Source: Gammaproteobacteria bacterium UBA2810
GTDB taxonomy: Bacteria > Pseudomonadota > Gammaproteobacteria > Enterobacterales > Succinivibrionaceae
Direction: 5' to 3'
Length of the DNA stretch: 26,951 bases
NCBI GenBank assembly: GCA_002351705.1
Contig: DEHC01000076.1
Coordinates: 1 to 26,951 of the forward strand
The notes beneath the pieces are model-generated. The model worked only from the letters and a program-made list of their open reading frames with translations. It had not been told where the DNA came from and made no database searches. Made by a program: the position numbers and the translations under genes. Below, piece after piece: positions 15,229 through 23,396 of this stretch (positions within the stretch are counted from its first letter, which is position 1; each line of letters begins with the position of its first letter).

Positions 15229-16461
15229 TTAACCGCCTTCGGCCAGCCTGACAATACTCTCTGCGGCCCTCTGCCCGGCATTCTGCCGGAGCTCCTCATG
15301 CATCGAGCGGAAGTCCCCGAGGAGCCTCGCGAGGCCCTCAGGATCATCAAGGATTCTCACCGCCTCTGCCGCGGCATTCTCCCCGGTGCACTCCCGCTGC
15401 ACGAGCTCCGGCACGATTTTCTCCCCCCTGAGGAGGTTCGGGAGCCCGTAGGTCCTGGTCTTGAGGATGAGGTGAAGGATAAGCTCGGTGACGGGGCTCA
15501 CCTTGTATAGGATCACCATCGGGCGCCCCACCAGCATGCACTCGAGCGTCGCGGTGCCCGAGGAGAGGAGTACAAGATCGGCTGCCTGCATGCACTCCCT
15601 CGCCCGGCGGTCATAGAGATGCAGGGACTTTCCGATAAGCTCCTTCTCCGGATATTTTTCCAGGATCTGAAGGAACTGCGCTTTCCTCTTCTCCGATACG
15701 AGCGGCACCGTGAACTCGGCTTCGGGATATTTTCTTTTGAGGATGCAGGCGGCCTCAAGGAGGACCGGCGTAAGGTATCCGACCTCGGCGCTGCGGCTCC
15801 CGGGGAGGAGCGCGAAGACCATGCCGCCACTTTTAAGCCCGAGAGCCGCGCGCGCTGTCTCCCGGGGATTCCCGAGCGGGATCGCGTCCGCAAGGGTGTG
15901 ACCGATGAACTCGGCCCTGAGGCTGAACCTGTCGTAGAACGCCTTCTCGAAGGGGAGGAAGCAGAGCACCAGATCAAGCGCCCTTTTCATCCTGTAGACC
16001 CTTTTCTGGCGCCAGGCCCAGACCGAGGGGCTCACGTAATGGACGGTCCTGACTCCGGCAAGGTGCGTCTTCTCCTCGACGTAAAGGTTGAAGTCCGGAG
16101 CGTCAATCCCGACCAGGACGTCGGGCCTTCTGGTCCTTGTGACATAGCCCGTGATGAACTTCCTGAGGGAGAGAATGGACGGGAGCTTCTTCAGGACCTC
16201 AGAAAAGCCCATGACCGAGAGCTCGTCGATTGATCTCACCCTCTCGCAGCCCGCTTTCTCCATGAGGGGCCCCGTGATGCCGTAGATCTCGGCATCCGGC
16301 CTCAGGCGGAGGATTTCCTCCGCAAGGTTCGCCCCGAGCGTGTCGCCCGAGGGCTCGCCCGCGAGAAGCGCGATTCTGAGATGCCTGCCTGCTGCGCTGC
16401 CATTGGGCACGCCTGCAGTCTCCGGCTCTGTCTGAGACTGTTCTTGATGGTTAACTGGCAT
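15229..16461 (-). CDS. lpxB: Lipid-A-disaccharide synthase
   Basis: LpxB joins UDP-2,3-diacylglucosamine to lipid X to make the lipid A disaccharide at the inner-membrane face. The 410-residue product has the GT19-family features LLAGEPSGDTLGANL (about 32-46), VLVGIDAPDFN, HYVSPSVWAW, LLPGSRSAEV and LLSSGTATLE. It is longer than E. coli LpxB (382), largely from a polar N-terminal extension of about 25 residues. No clear Shine-Dalgarno precedes the ATG at 16461, and an inverted-repeat arm CCGGGC lies 8 nt upstream. A start inside the extension, such as the GTG at the V of GVPNGS, remains possible. It is separated from lpxA by a structured 105-bp gap. Confidence 0.95.
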   Translation of the reverse strand: MPVNHQEQSQTEPETAGVPNGSAAGRHLRIALLAGEPSGDTLGANLAEEILRLRPDAEIYGITGPLMEKAGCERVRSIDELSVMGFSEVLKKLPSILSLRKFITGYVTRTRRPDVLVGIDAPDFNLYVEEKTHLAGVRTVHYVSPSVWAWRQKRVYRMKRALDLVLCFLPFEKAFYDRFSLRAEFIGHTLADAIPLGNPRETARAALGLKSGGMVFALLPGSRSAEVGYLTPVLLEAACILKRKYPEAEFTVPLVSEKRKAQFLQILEKYPEKELIGKSLHLYDRRARECMQAADLVLLSSGTATLECMLVGRPMVILYKVSPVTELILHLILKTRTYGLPNLLRGEKIVPELVQRECTGENAAAEAVRILDDPEGLARLLGDFRSMHEELRQNAGQRAAESIVRLAEGG

Positions 16462-16469
16462 ATGAAACT

Positions 16470-16560
16470 GCCCGGATAATTGAATTACATGCCATGCCGG
16501 GCGGCTCAGGCCTGATGCATGGCTCTTTGTTCCTGCCCCGCAGAGGAGACGCGGAGCAGG
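16470..16560 (-). repeat. Cluster of inverted repeats in the lpxA-lpxB gap
   Basis: Three dyads fill the 105-bp gap: GCCCGG/CCGGGC (16470-16475 with 16497-16502), GCCATGC/GCATGGC (16491-16497 with 16517-16523), and CCTGC-CCGC/GCGG-GCAGG (16532-16541 with 16551-16560, one mismatch). The first two share base 16497 and are mutually exclusive. None is followed by a T-tract, so they look like RNA-processing or translation-control structures, not terminators. Confidence 0.45.
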
Positions 16561-16566
16561 AGCGGA

Positions 16567-17355
16567 TCAGCGGATGATTCCGCGTTCAGAGACTTTGATG
16601 AAGTCCACAAGGGGCTTTACGCAGGGGAACTCCTCGATCATGCCCTCGAGTTTGACGAGAGCCTCCTTGATCTGGAGATCCTCACGGTAGATGATCCGGT
16701 AGGCCCGGCGGATCGCCATGATCTCGGCGGAGGTGAAGCCTCTCCTCTGCAGACCGACCACGTTGACGCCGAAAGGCTTGGCATAATGCCCGGCTGCCAT
16801 GACATAGGGCGGGACATCCATGTTGAGAGCTGCCATTCCGGCAATGAAGGCATGGTCGCCGACGCGTCCGTGCTGGTGGATTGCGGCAAGGCCGCCGAAT
16901 ATCACCCAGTTGCCGATATGGACATGCCCGGCAAGGGTCGCGTTGTTGGCAAAGATGCAGTCATCGCCCACGCGGCAGTCATGCGCCACATGGGAGTTGA
17001 TCATGAACAGGTTCCTCGAGCCGACCCTGGTGATGCCCTCGTCCTGTACGGTGCCGCGGTGCATCGAGCAGTGCTCGCGTATGACGTTGTCATCGCCTAT
17101 TTCGAGGAAGGTCCGCTCGCCGGCATACTTCTTGTCCTGGCAGTCCTCGCCGATGGAGGCGAACTGGAAGATCCTGTTCCGGCAGCCGATTTTTGTCGGT
17201 CCCTTGATTACGCAGTGGGAGCCGATCACGGTGCCCTCGCCGATTTCGACTTCCTTTCCGATGTATGTCCACGGACCGACAGTGACTCCGGCACCGAGTG
17301 TCGCGCCGTCCTCAACTATCGCGGTCTGGTGAATCCTTGCACTTGAATCTATCAT
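16567..17355 (-). CDS. lpxA: UDP-N-acetylglucosamine O-acyltransferase LpxA
   Basis: LpxA carries out the first step of lipid A synthesis, moving a 3-hydroxyacyl chain from ACP to UDP-GlcNAc. The 262-residue product is the same length as E. coli LpxA and shows left-handed beta-helix hexapeptide repeats over the first two-thirds (for example IVEDGATLGAGVTVG). The catalytic His is at the same number, H125 in NSHVAHDC. Position 173, the acyl-length ruler, is Gly as in E. coli, which suggests a C14 preference. FGVNVVGLQRRGF and the C-terminal helices follow. It begins 9 nt after the fabZ stop. Confidence 0.97.
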   Translation of the reverse strand: MIDSSARIHQTAIVEDGATLGAGVTVGPWTYIGKEVEIGEGTVIGSHCVIKGPTKIGCRNRIFQFASIGEDCQDKKYAGERTFLEIGDDNVIREHCSMHRGTVQDEGITRVGSRNLFMINSHVAHDCRVGDDCIFANNATLAGHVHIGNWVIFGGLAAIHQHGRVGDHAFIAGMAALNMDVPPYVMAAGHYAKPFGVNVVGLQRRGFTSAEIMAIRRAYRIIYREDLQIKEALVKLEGMIEEFPCVKPLVDFIKVSERGIIR

Positions 17356-17364
17356 GTCGCGCTA

Positions 17365-17832
17365 TCAGATCTTAACTTTGGCACACATAAGCTCGGCGGA
17401 GCAGACAACATTGCCGTCAACCGATGCCACTCCGGTGAATCTTGCGATTCCCCTGCGCTCCTTCAGATACTCGACGTCGAGCACCATCTGATCACCGGGG
17501 ATTACCGGCTTGCGGAACTTGGCGTTCTCAACCGAAGCGAAATAGTAGAGCTCGTCAGCATTGGGCTTGCCGACCATGGTGAATGCCAGGATGCCGGTTG
17601 CCTGGGCCATTGACTCGAGGATGAGGACTCCGGGAAGGACCGGCTTGACGGGGAAATGCCCCTGGAAGTACGGCTCGTCGTAGGAGACGTTCTTTATCGC
17701 CCTTAAAGTCTTCTTCTCATCACTGATGGTGTAGTCGAGTACTCTGTCTACCAGCAGGAACGGAAAACGGTGCGGCAGCAGCTCCATGATCTGCTGTATG
17801 TCAATGCGCTTAATTTCTTCAGTCAAATCCAT
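17365..17832 (-). CDS. fabZ: 3-hydroxyacyl-[ACP] dehydratase FabZ
   Basis: FabZ removes water from 3-hydroxyacyl-ACP in fatty acid elongation and competes with LpxA and LpxD for 3-hydroxymyristoyl-ACP, which fits its position between them. The 155-residue hotdog-fold protein contains MELLPHRFPFLLVDRV and the catalytic pair H59 in GHFPVKP and E73 in GVLILESMAQ, with the same 14-residue spacing as E. coli H54/E68. ATG 17832 is taken as the start; the preceding codon is a GTG that could also initiate. The Shine-Dalgarno is weak (GGG close to the start). A 149-bp non-coding gap precedes the gene. Confidence 0.96.
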   Translation of the reverse strand: MDLTEEIKRIDIQQIMELLPHRFPFLLVDRVLDYTISDEKKTLRAIKNVSYDEPYFQGHFPVKPVLPGVLILESMAQATGILAFTMVGKPNADELYYFASVENAKFRKPVIPGDQMVLDVEYLKERRGIARFTGVASVDGNVVCSAELMCAKVKI

Positions 17833-17981
17833 CACCCAATATAATCAGCCGGCACCTGCCGGAAATGTTTTAAAAACGGAAAACAAAAGGAGCAGCATGA
17901 GTTTATCATACTGCACCTCTGTAAAAACCAACGGACCTATCAATATTTTATCAGACTGCGCATTTTTCATGCAGCAGGCCG
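17833..17981 (-). promoter_or_regulatory. Non-coding lpxD-fabZ gap with hairpins and a possible promoter
   Basis: This is the longest non-coding gap in the minus-strand array. Just after lpxD a stem with one bulge (17956-17963 with 17969-17977) has no T-tract. Closer to fabZ a perfect CCGGC-GCCGG stem with a 4-base loop lies at 17849-17862. Between them, read on the minus strand, are TATGAT and, 15 bp upstream, TTGGTT, a possible but suboptimal promoter. An internal fabZ-lpxA-lpxB promoter is plausible but unproven. Confidence 0.3.
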
Positions 17982-19007
17982 TCAGTTTCCCTCTTCTGCG
18001 AGCTTCTCGAGATGAGCGACGCGCCTGAAGAGATCATCGAGCTCGCTGAAGCGCACCGCATTGCGCCGCCATTTCTTCTCTGGGTGTGCGACGGTCGCAG
18101 AGCCCCAGACCGTGCCGGACTTCCTGATGCTTGCCGCAACGGAGGTGCCGCCCGCGATCGTGACCTGATCCGCGATGCTGATATGCCCCGCGAACACGCT
18201 TCGCCCGCCGATTATGCAGTACTTCCCGATGGTGACGCTGCCAGCAACGACGGTTGCGCCGGCCATGGCAGTGCCGTAGCCGATGTGATCGTTGTGGGCG
18301 ATCTGGCAGAGATTGTCGATGATGACATTGCTCTCGATGACAGTGTCGTCAACGGCGCCCCTGTCAACACAGGTGTTCGCCCCGATCTCGACGCGGTCGC
18401 CGATGGTGACGGAGCCGAGCTGCGGGATCTTGACCCACTCGCCGCGCTCGTTCGCGTAGCCGAACCCGTCAGAGCCGATTACCGCGCCTGACTGGAACAG
18501 GCAGTGCGATCCGATCCGGACATTGTGGTAGATGCTGACGCCTGACCAGAGCTTCGTGAAGCTCCCGACCGAGGCGTTCTTCCCGATGAAGCAGTTGGCG
18601 CCGATCGAGACACTGTCCCCGATTACTGCGCCGTCCTCGATTACGGTGCCCGGGCCGACCGAGACTCCCTTGCCGAGCTTTGCAGAGTGGGAAATCACCG
18701 CCCTATCCGAAATCCCCTCCGCGGGGAGAGGTGTGGTGTCAAGAATCTGCGCCGCCTTCGCGAAGCCCACGTATGGATCATTCATGACAAGCGCCGTCGT
18801 TTTGCAGTGCTCCAGATCATCCTTGCGGATGATCACTGCGCCGGCGCCGGTCTTCGAGAGATCCTCGCGGTACTTGGAGTCGGAGAGGAAGCTGAGCTCG
18901 TCCTTTCCGGCCGTCACAAGATTCCCGATGCGCCAGATGACCGCACCGGGATCCCCGTGAAGCTCAGCCCCGAGTTTTTCAGCAAGCTCCTGAGCTGTGA
19001 TGCTCAT
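17982..19007 (-). CDS. lpxD: UDP-3-O-(3-hydroxyacyl)glucosamine N-acyltransferase LpxD
   Basis: LpxD adds the second 3-hydroxyacyl chain in lipid A synthesis. The 341-residue product equals the E. coli length. It has an N-terminal uridine-binding domain (to about 98), a left-handed beta helix of hexapeptide repeats (about 100-300, for example AVIGDSVSIGANCFIG), and a C-terminal helix. The catalytic His lies in QIAHN (H238; E. coli H239). GSDGFGYA and IPQLGSVTIGDRVEIGANTCVDRG are typical family blocks. It starts 3 nt after the skp stop, so the two are translationally linked. An unusually long gap follows before fabZ. Confidence 0.97.
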   Translation of the reverse strand: MSITAQELAEKLGAELHGDPGAVIWRIGNLVTAGKDELSFLSDSKYREDLSKTGAGAVIIRKDDLEHCKTTALVMNDPYVGFAKAAQILDTTPLPAEGISDRAVISHSAKLGKGVSVGPGTVIEDGAVIGDSVSIGANCFIGKNASVGSFTKLWSGVSIYHNVRIGSHCLFQSGAVIGSDGFGYANERGEWVKIPQLGSVTIGDRVEIGANTCVDRGAVDDTVIESNVIIDNLCQIAHNDHIGYGTAMAGATVVAGSVTIGKYCIIGGRSVFAGHISIADQVTIAGGTSVAASIRKSGTVWGSATVAHPEKKWRRNAVRFSELDDLFRRVAHLEKLAEEGN

Positions 19008-19010
19008 GGC

Positions 19011-19520
19011 TTACTTGTCCTTGCTGACCATCTGGATGACCTGGTCAGAGATGTTGATCCCGTCAACTGCATAGGCAACAGAGGTTCCGGAGAGAACGAT
19101 GTCGTAATGGTTGGCCTTGGCGATCTTCTCGATTGCGGTCTGGACCTTGTCAAGGATCTTCTGGTTCTCGGCATTCGCTGCGCGGCGGCGGTCCTCCTCA
19201 AGTGCCTGTCCCTTGAGACGGTACTCGGATGATACCTCGGCAAGCTTCCTCTGGGTCTTGGTGTACTCGGCCTGGCTCATGGTGCCGCCGTCACGGGTGA
19301 GCTTGTCCTGAAGGGACTTGCCCTGGTCTGCGAGTCTCTCGACTTCCTTGACCCTGGAGCTGAACTGGCTCTGAAGCCTTGCGTCAGCAGCCTTGGTCTG
19401 AGGCAGCTCGGAAATAATCTGCGGAAGGTTGATTACGGCAATCTTGGTGTCAGCCTCTGCTGCGCCGGCAACTCCCAGCGCAACTGCTCCGGTAAGAGCA
19501 GCAGTCAACAGCTTGTTCAT
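19011..19520 (-). CDS. skp: Periplasmic chaperone Skp (OmpH)
   Basis: Skp is a trimeric periplasmic chaperone that holds unfolded outer-membrane proteins for the Bam complex. The 169-residue precursor has a Sec signal peptide with cleavage predicted after AEA (residue 23). The mature protein begins DTKIAVINLPQIISELPQ and continues as long coiled-coil arms rich in Lys, Glu, Gln and Arg (about 45-130), ending in a beta strand region (YDIVLSGTSVAYA). ATG 19520 has AAGGAG 5 nt upstream and begins the signal peptide. The frame runs open to 19655, but that stretch overlaps the end of bamA and is not expected to be coding. bamA lies immediately upstream. Confidence 0.93.
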   Translation of the reverse strand: MNKLLTAALTGAVALGVAGAAEADTKIAVINLPQIISELPQTKAADARLQSQFSSRVKEVERLADQGKSLQDKLTRDGGTMSQAEYTKTQRKLAEVSSEYRLKGQALEEDRRRAANAENQKILDKVQTAIEKIAKANHYDIVLSGTSVAYAVDGINISDQVIQMVSKDK

Positions 19521-19535
19521 TTCTACTCCTTGTAT

Positions 19536-19560
19536 CCGGCCGGAACCTGTTCCGGACCGG
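19536..19560 (-). promoter_or_regulatory. Very stable hairpin between bamA and skp
   Basis: CCGGCCGGAA (19536-19545) pairs with TTCCGG-CCGG (19550-19560, one bulged base at 19556) around a 4-base loop, ten pairs in all. It sits in the 61-bp gap, just before the skp ribosome site. No T-tract follows in the direction of transcription, so it is more likely an RNA-stability or processing element than a terminator. Confidence 0.55.
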
Positions 19561-19581
19561 TTATCTGTAAATAAAATATCG

Positions 19582-21996
19582 TCAGAATGTTCTTCCCATG
19601 CTGAACGAGAAGTTCTCCATCCGGTCGCCGTCACGCTTCTTGACCGGGAAGGCATAGGTGAAGGTCAGAGGGCCGACAGGAGAGATCCACTGGATAGAGA
19701 ATCCGGCGGATGACCTGTAGTACCACGGATCGGACATGTCGTAGACGTAGTCGCAGTTGTACATGCACTGCTCGTAGTTGTCCGGATCAAACTTGGTGTC
19801 CCACACGTTTCCGATATCGAAGAACATCGAGGTCCTGATCTGATCCTTGTAGTTCTCCGAGACAAACGGGGTCGGGACGATGAACTCTCCGGTGGCCGCG
19901 TACATCGCATTGCCGCCGACCGCGGTCTTGGTGCCGATGGCGCTGGTGTTGCCGTAGTAGTCAACCTGGTAGATGGCCTTCGGTCCGACCGAGTTGTTCC
20001 TGAAGCCCCTTACCCAGAGATCGCCTCCGAGGGTGTAGTTCTCGAAGAACGGCAGGATCTCGTCGCGCCCGTTCTTCTCGCCGTAGCCGTCGCCGTAGGC
20101 GCCTTTCGCGCGGAAGGCGAGCACGAACTCGTGCGAGCTCGAGAGCGGTATGTAGACCGAGGCGTTCGCGTTGACCTTGTAGTACTGCAGATCGGAGAAC
20201 GGCATCGACACCTCGATGCCCGCCGACTCCTTGTTTCCTGAGGTCGGGAAGATGGCCTTGTCGAGCTCGTTCCTGGTCCAGCCGGCACCGATCTTGTAGG
20301 TGTTGAAGACCATCTCGTTGTCGTCGTTGATCTGGTCCTCGTAGATCTTCCAGAACTTCTTCATCTGGCTGTAGGCCTGGAGCTGCGAGATCAGGTTGTG
20401 CTCCCAGCCAACCGTGAAGTCGACGAAGTTGATCTCGTTCACCGGGTAGCCGACCGAGAAGTCGAGCCCGTAGGACTTCGAGCTGTAGTCGATGAGGTCG
20501 TCGTCGCCTGCCTCATAGCGCTGGTAGAAGGCACGGATGCCGAGGGCGACGCCGTCAACCGTGAAGTAGGGATCGCGGAGCTTGATCTCATACTTCCTGC
20601 TTGACTTGTTGTAGGAGAAGGTGAACTCCGCCCTGTTTCCCGTACCGAGAATGTTGTCCTGGGCGACGGTCGCCGTGAAGTTGACATGTGACACGCTGCC
20701 GTAGCCGATGTTTCCGCTGATGGAGCCGACGCGCTTCTCGTGGACCTTCACGTCGAGATCTACCGTGTCGCTTGAGGCGTCAGCCTTCTTCTCGGTGATG
20801 TCCACCTTGTCGAAGAAGCCGAGTCGGTTCAGCCTGTCCTTGGACTGCTGCACCCTGGAGTTAGAGAGCCAGGTGCCCTCGACCTGCCGGAGTTCGCGCC
20901 TGATGACCACGTCGCGGGTGGTCTTGTTGCCGTTGATGTTGATGTGCCTTACATAGAGGCGGCTTCCGGTCTGGACGTTGACGTTGAGCGCGACGGTCTT
21001 CTCCTCGTCATTGAACACGGGGAAGAACGTGACCTTGGGCTTCGCGTAGCCGTACTTGTCGATGAAGTCCTCGAGGACCTTCTCGGAATGGGCGACTCGC
21101 TGCCCGGAGTAGACATCGCCGTCCTCGATCGGGACAAGCTTCTCCATCTCGGGGAAATGCTCGGCGAACTCGCCGTTGAAGCTTATCCCCTTGACGGTGT
21201 AAACATCGCCCTCGTTGATGTAGATGGTGATGTAGACGCTCTTCTTGTCCGGGGAGAGCGAGAGATCCGCGGACTTGATCTTGAACCTCGCGTAACCGCG
21301 GTTCTTGTAGAAGTCGGTGAGGGCCTGGAGGTCCTTGTCGAGCACGCTCCTGTTGTAGTTCCTTGACTGGAAGACGTTCCACCAGGCAAGGTCGTCATTG
21401 GTGTCGAAAATCGAGAGGAGCTTCTCCTCGGTGAAGGTCTTGTTGCCGATGATGTTGATCTGGCGGACATTCGCGGTCCTGCCCTCGGCGAACTCGAATC
21501 TGATCTTGACCCTGTTTCTCGGGAGCTCGGTGACGACCGCGTTGATCCTCGCTGAGTAGTGGCCGGCGCTGTTGTAGTACTCGCGGAGGGCATGCTCGAT
21601 TTCGGTGAGCACGGTGCGGTCAAGCACCTGGCCGGTCGCGATGCCGTGCTGCTTCACGACCTCGTCGAGCTGGTCCTTCTTCATGCTGTCGTTGCCGACG
21701 TACTCGATGTCGGCGATCATCGGGCGCTCCCTGACGACGATCCTAAGCACGCCGCCCTCGTCATAGAACTTCACGTCGTCGAAGTTGCCGGTCGAATAGA
21801 GCTTCTTTATGCCGCCCGAGACAGCCTCGCGGGTGAGCGTGTCGCCTACCCTGAGCGGCAGGTTTACCAGAACGGCCCCGAGCGAAACCCTCTGCAGTCC
21901 CTCTACTTTGATATCCTTGATCACACCGTCTGCGCTGGCTGAGTTTGCCGCTAAAATCAGAGTGCCAAGCAGGCCTAGAACGAATTTCCGGGACAT
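19582..21996 (-). CDS. bamA: Outer-membrane protein assembly factor BamA
   Basis: BamA is the essential barrel that inserts outer-membrane proteins. The 804-residue precursor (E. coli 810) has a signal peptide with cleavage after ASA (residue 22), a POTRA region (about 23-420), and a C-terminal barrel. The lid-locking VRGF motif is at 662-665, and the sequence ends in Phe (SFSMGRTF), as the beta signal requires. Loop 6 after VRGF is about 15 residues shorter than in E. coli and lacks its two cysteines; a C744-x3-C748 pair appears in the next loop instead. ATG 21996 has GGAA 6 nt upstream and lies 2 nt after the rseP stop; a TTG two codons earlier overlaps that stop. Confidence 0.97.
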   Translation of the reverse strand: MSRKFVLGLLGTLILAANSASADGVIKDIKVEGLQRVSLGAVLVNLPLRVGDTLTREAVSGGIKKLYSTGNFDDVKFYDEGGVLRIVVRERPMIADIEYVGNDSMKKDQLDEVVKQHGIATGQVLDRTVLTEIEHALREYYNSAGHYSARINAVVTELPRNRVKIRFEFAEGRTANVRQINIIGNKTFTEEKLLSIFDTNDDLAWWNVFQSRNYNRSVLDKDLQALTDFYKNRGYARFKIKSADLSLSPDKKSVYITIYINEGDVYTVKGISFNGEFAEHFPEMEKLVPIEDGDVYSGQRVAHSEKVLEDFIDKYGYAKPKVTFFPVFNDEEKTVALNVNVQTGSRLYVRHININGNKTTRDVVIRRELRQVEGTWLSNSRVQQSKDRLNRLGFFDKVDITEKKADASSDTVDLDVKVHEKRVGSISGNIGYGSVSHVNFTATVAQDNILGTGNRAEFTFSYNKSSRKYEIKLRDPYFTVDGVALGIRAFYQRYEAGDDDLIDYSSKSYGLDFSVGYPVNEINFVDFTVGWEHNLISQLQAYSQMKKFWKIYEDQINDDNEMVFNTYKIGAGWTRNELDKAIFPTSGNKESAGIEVSMPFSDLQYYKVNANASVYIPLSSSHEFVLAFRAKGAYGDGYGEKNGRDEILPFFENYTLGGDLWVRGFRNNSVGPKAIYQVDYYGNTSAIGTKTAVGGNAMYAATGEFIVPTPFVSENYKDQIRTSMFFDIGNVWDTKFDPDNYEQCMYNCDYVYDMSDPWYYRSSAGFSIQWISPVGPLTFTYAFPVKKRDGDRMENFSFSMGRTF

Positions 21997-21998
21997 TG

Positions 21999-23387
21999 TC
22001 AATTCCAGTAAACTATATCATTGAAAACAGTAAACACAGTCAGCAGCACCAGTACCGCGATGCCGAAAGACATCAGGTACCGCTGGACTTTCTCCGGCAC
22101 GGGTCTGCGGAACACAGCCTCTATTGCATAGAAGAGGAGATGGCCGCCGTCAAGCACCGGCAGCGGAATCAGGTTTACGATGCCGAGGTTGACGCTGATT
22201 ATACCAAGAAAACTTAAAAAATATACGACGCCCATATTGGCCGTCTCGCCGGCGCCGCGCGCGACGGCGATGGGGCCGGAGATGTTGTTGACCGGAATCG
22301 AGCCGGTGACGAGCTTCCCGAGCGTGACCCAGGTGAACTCAAGCACCTCGCCGGTCTTGCGGAAGGACATGCCTACAGACTCAAGGGGGCCGTACTTCGC
22401 GGTGATGAGGAGGCTGTCATTGCGGTCAATCGCCGGAGCGACGCCGAAATAGCCGACTCTCTTCCCCTCGTCCTCCCTGTCCTTTATGAGCACCCTGAGG
22501 GAGATTTTCTTACCGTCCCTCAGGATCTCCGTGTCGGCATAGCTGCCCGGGGCCATTCCCCTAACCTCTGAGGTGAAGGAATTCCAGTCCTTATAGGGCT
22601 TCCCGTTGAGGGAGAGAAGGCGGTCGCCTGCCCTTATGCCGGCAAGCTCGGCGCCCGAGCCTCCGGCGACAAAGGCGACCTTGTCAGTGACATCGCCGAC
22701 ATAGGGGGTTATGCCGATGGCAGAGAGCGGCTTCAGGTTCTGACGGTCAAGGACCCAGTCTGAGAGGTTGAGCCTTGCCTCATGAACGCCTCCCCTGCCG
22801 AGATCCTTCTGCACCGTAACGGGCACGCCGCTCTCGCCGATATGCTCGACGAGCCTGAAGATGGTGTCCTGCCAGGTCCTGACCTCCTCCCCGTCTACGC
22901 GGAGGAAGAGATCCCGGTTCTCGATGCCGGCTGCGGCCGCAGGGCTTCCCGGCGCGATGTCGGTGACGGCCGGCCTGAGCCCTGGCACTCCGATCATGAA
23001 CATCAGCCAGTAGACGGCAAGCGCGAGGACAATATTGAAGAACGGGCCCATGAAGACGATGAGGAAGCGCTTCCAGACCGGCTGGAAGTTGAACTCGTGC
23101 TCGAGCTCCTCCTCCTTAACCTCGCCCTCGGTGCTGTCGAGCATCTGCACGTAGCCCCCGAGCGGGATGAGGGAAAGAGACCACTCGGTGCCGCGGCGGT
23201 CCTTAAAGGAGCAGAGCACCTTGCCGAAGCCCAGGGAGAAGCGGAGGACCTTTACGCCGCAGAGACGCGCGGTGATGAAATGGCCGTATTCATGCACTGC
23301 TATGAGGATGGCAATCGCGAAGAGGAAGCAGAGCACCGTCCAGACAACGTTCCAGACAGAGCCCAGGATCATCAGTGAATCAGTCAT
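21999..23387 (-). CDS. rseP: Site-2 zinc metalloprotease RseP
   Basis: RseP cuts RseA within the inner membrane during the sigma-E envelope stress response and clears remnant signal peptides. The 462-residue product has the zinc motif HEYGH in the first helix (H32, E33, H36), a hydrophobic second segment (IVFMGPFFNIVLALAVYWLMF), two PDZ domains (about 125-290), and NLIPLPVLDGGHLLF with the third zinc ligand D413. The C-terminal helix resembles E. coli RseP (450 residues). It begins 9 nt after dxr and is followed 2 nt later by bamA, the usual order. Confidence 0.97.
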   Translation of the reverse strand: MTDSLMILGSVWNVVWTVLCFLFAIAILIAVHEYGHFITARLCGVKVLRFSLGFGKVLCSFKDRRGTEWSLSLIPLGGYVQMLDSTEGEVKEEELEHEFNFQPVWKRFLIVFMGPFFNIVLALAVYWLMFMIGVPGLRPAVTDIAPGSPAAAAGIENRDLFLRVDGEEVRTWQDTIFRLVEHIGESGVPVTVQKDLGRGGVHEARLNLSDWVLDRQNLKPLSAIGITPYVGDVTDKVAFVAGGSGAELAGIRAGDRLLSLNGKPYKDWNSFTSEVRGMAPGSYADTEILRDGKKISLRVLIKDREDEGKRVGYFGVAPAIDRNDSLLITAKYGPLESVGMSFRKTGEVLEFTWVTLGKLVTGSIPVNNISGPIAVARGAGETANMGVVYFLSFLGIISVNLGIVNLIPLPVLDGGHLLFYAIEAVFRRPVPEKVQRYLMSFGIAVLVLLTVFTVFNDIVYWN

Positions 23388-23396
23388 TGGCAGTTC

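Noticed and set aside
17940..18000. A sigma-E promoter downstream of lpxD (TCTGA is present on the minus strand)
   Set aside because: The GGAA-like -35 candidate is about 10 nt too far away, so the spacing does not fit.
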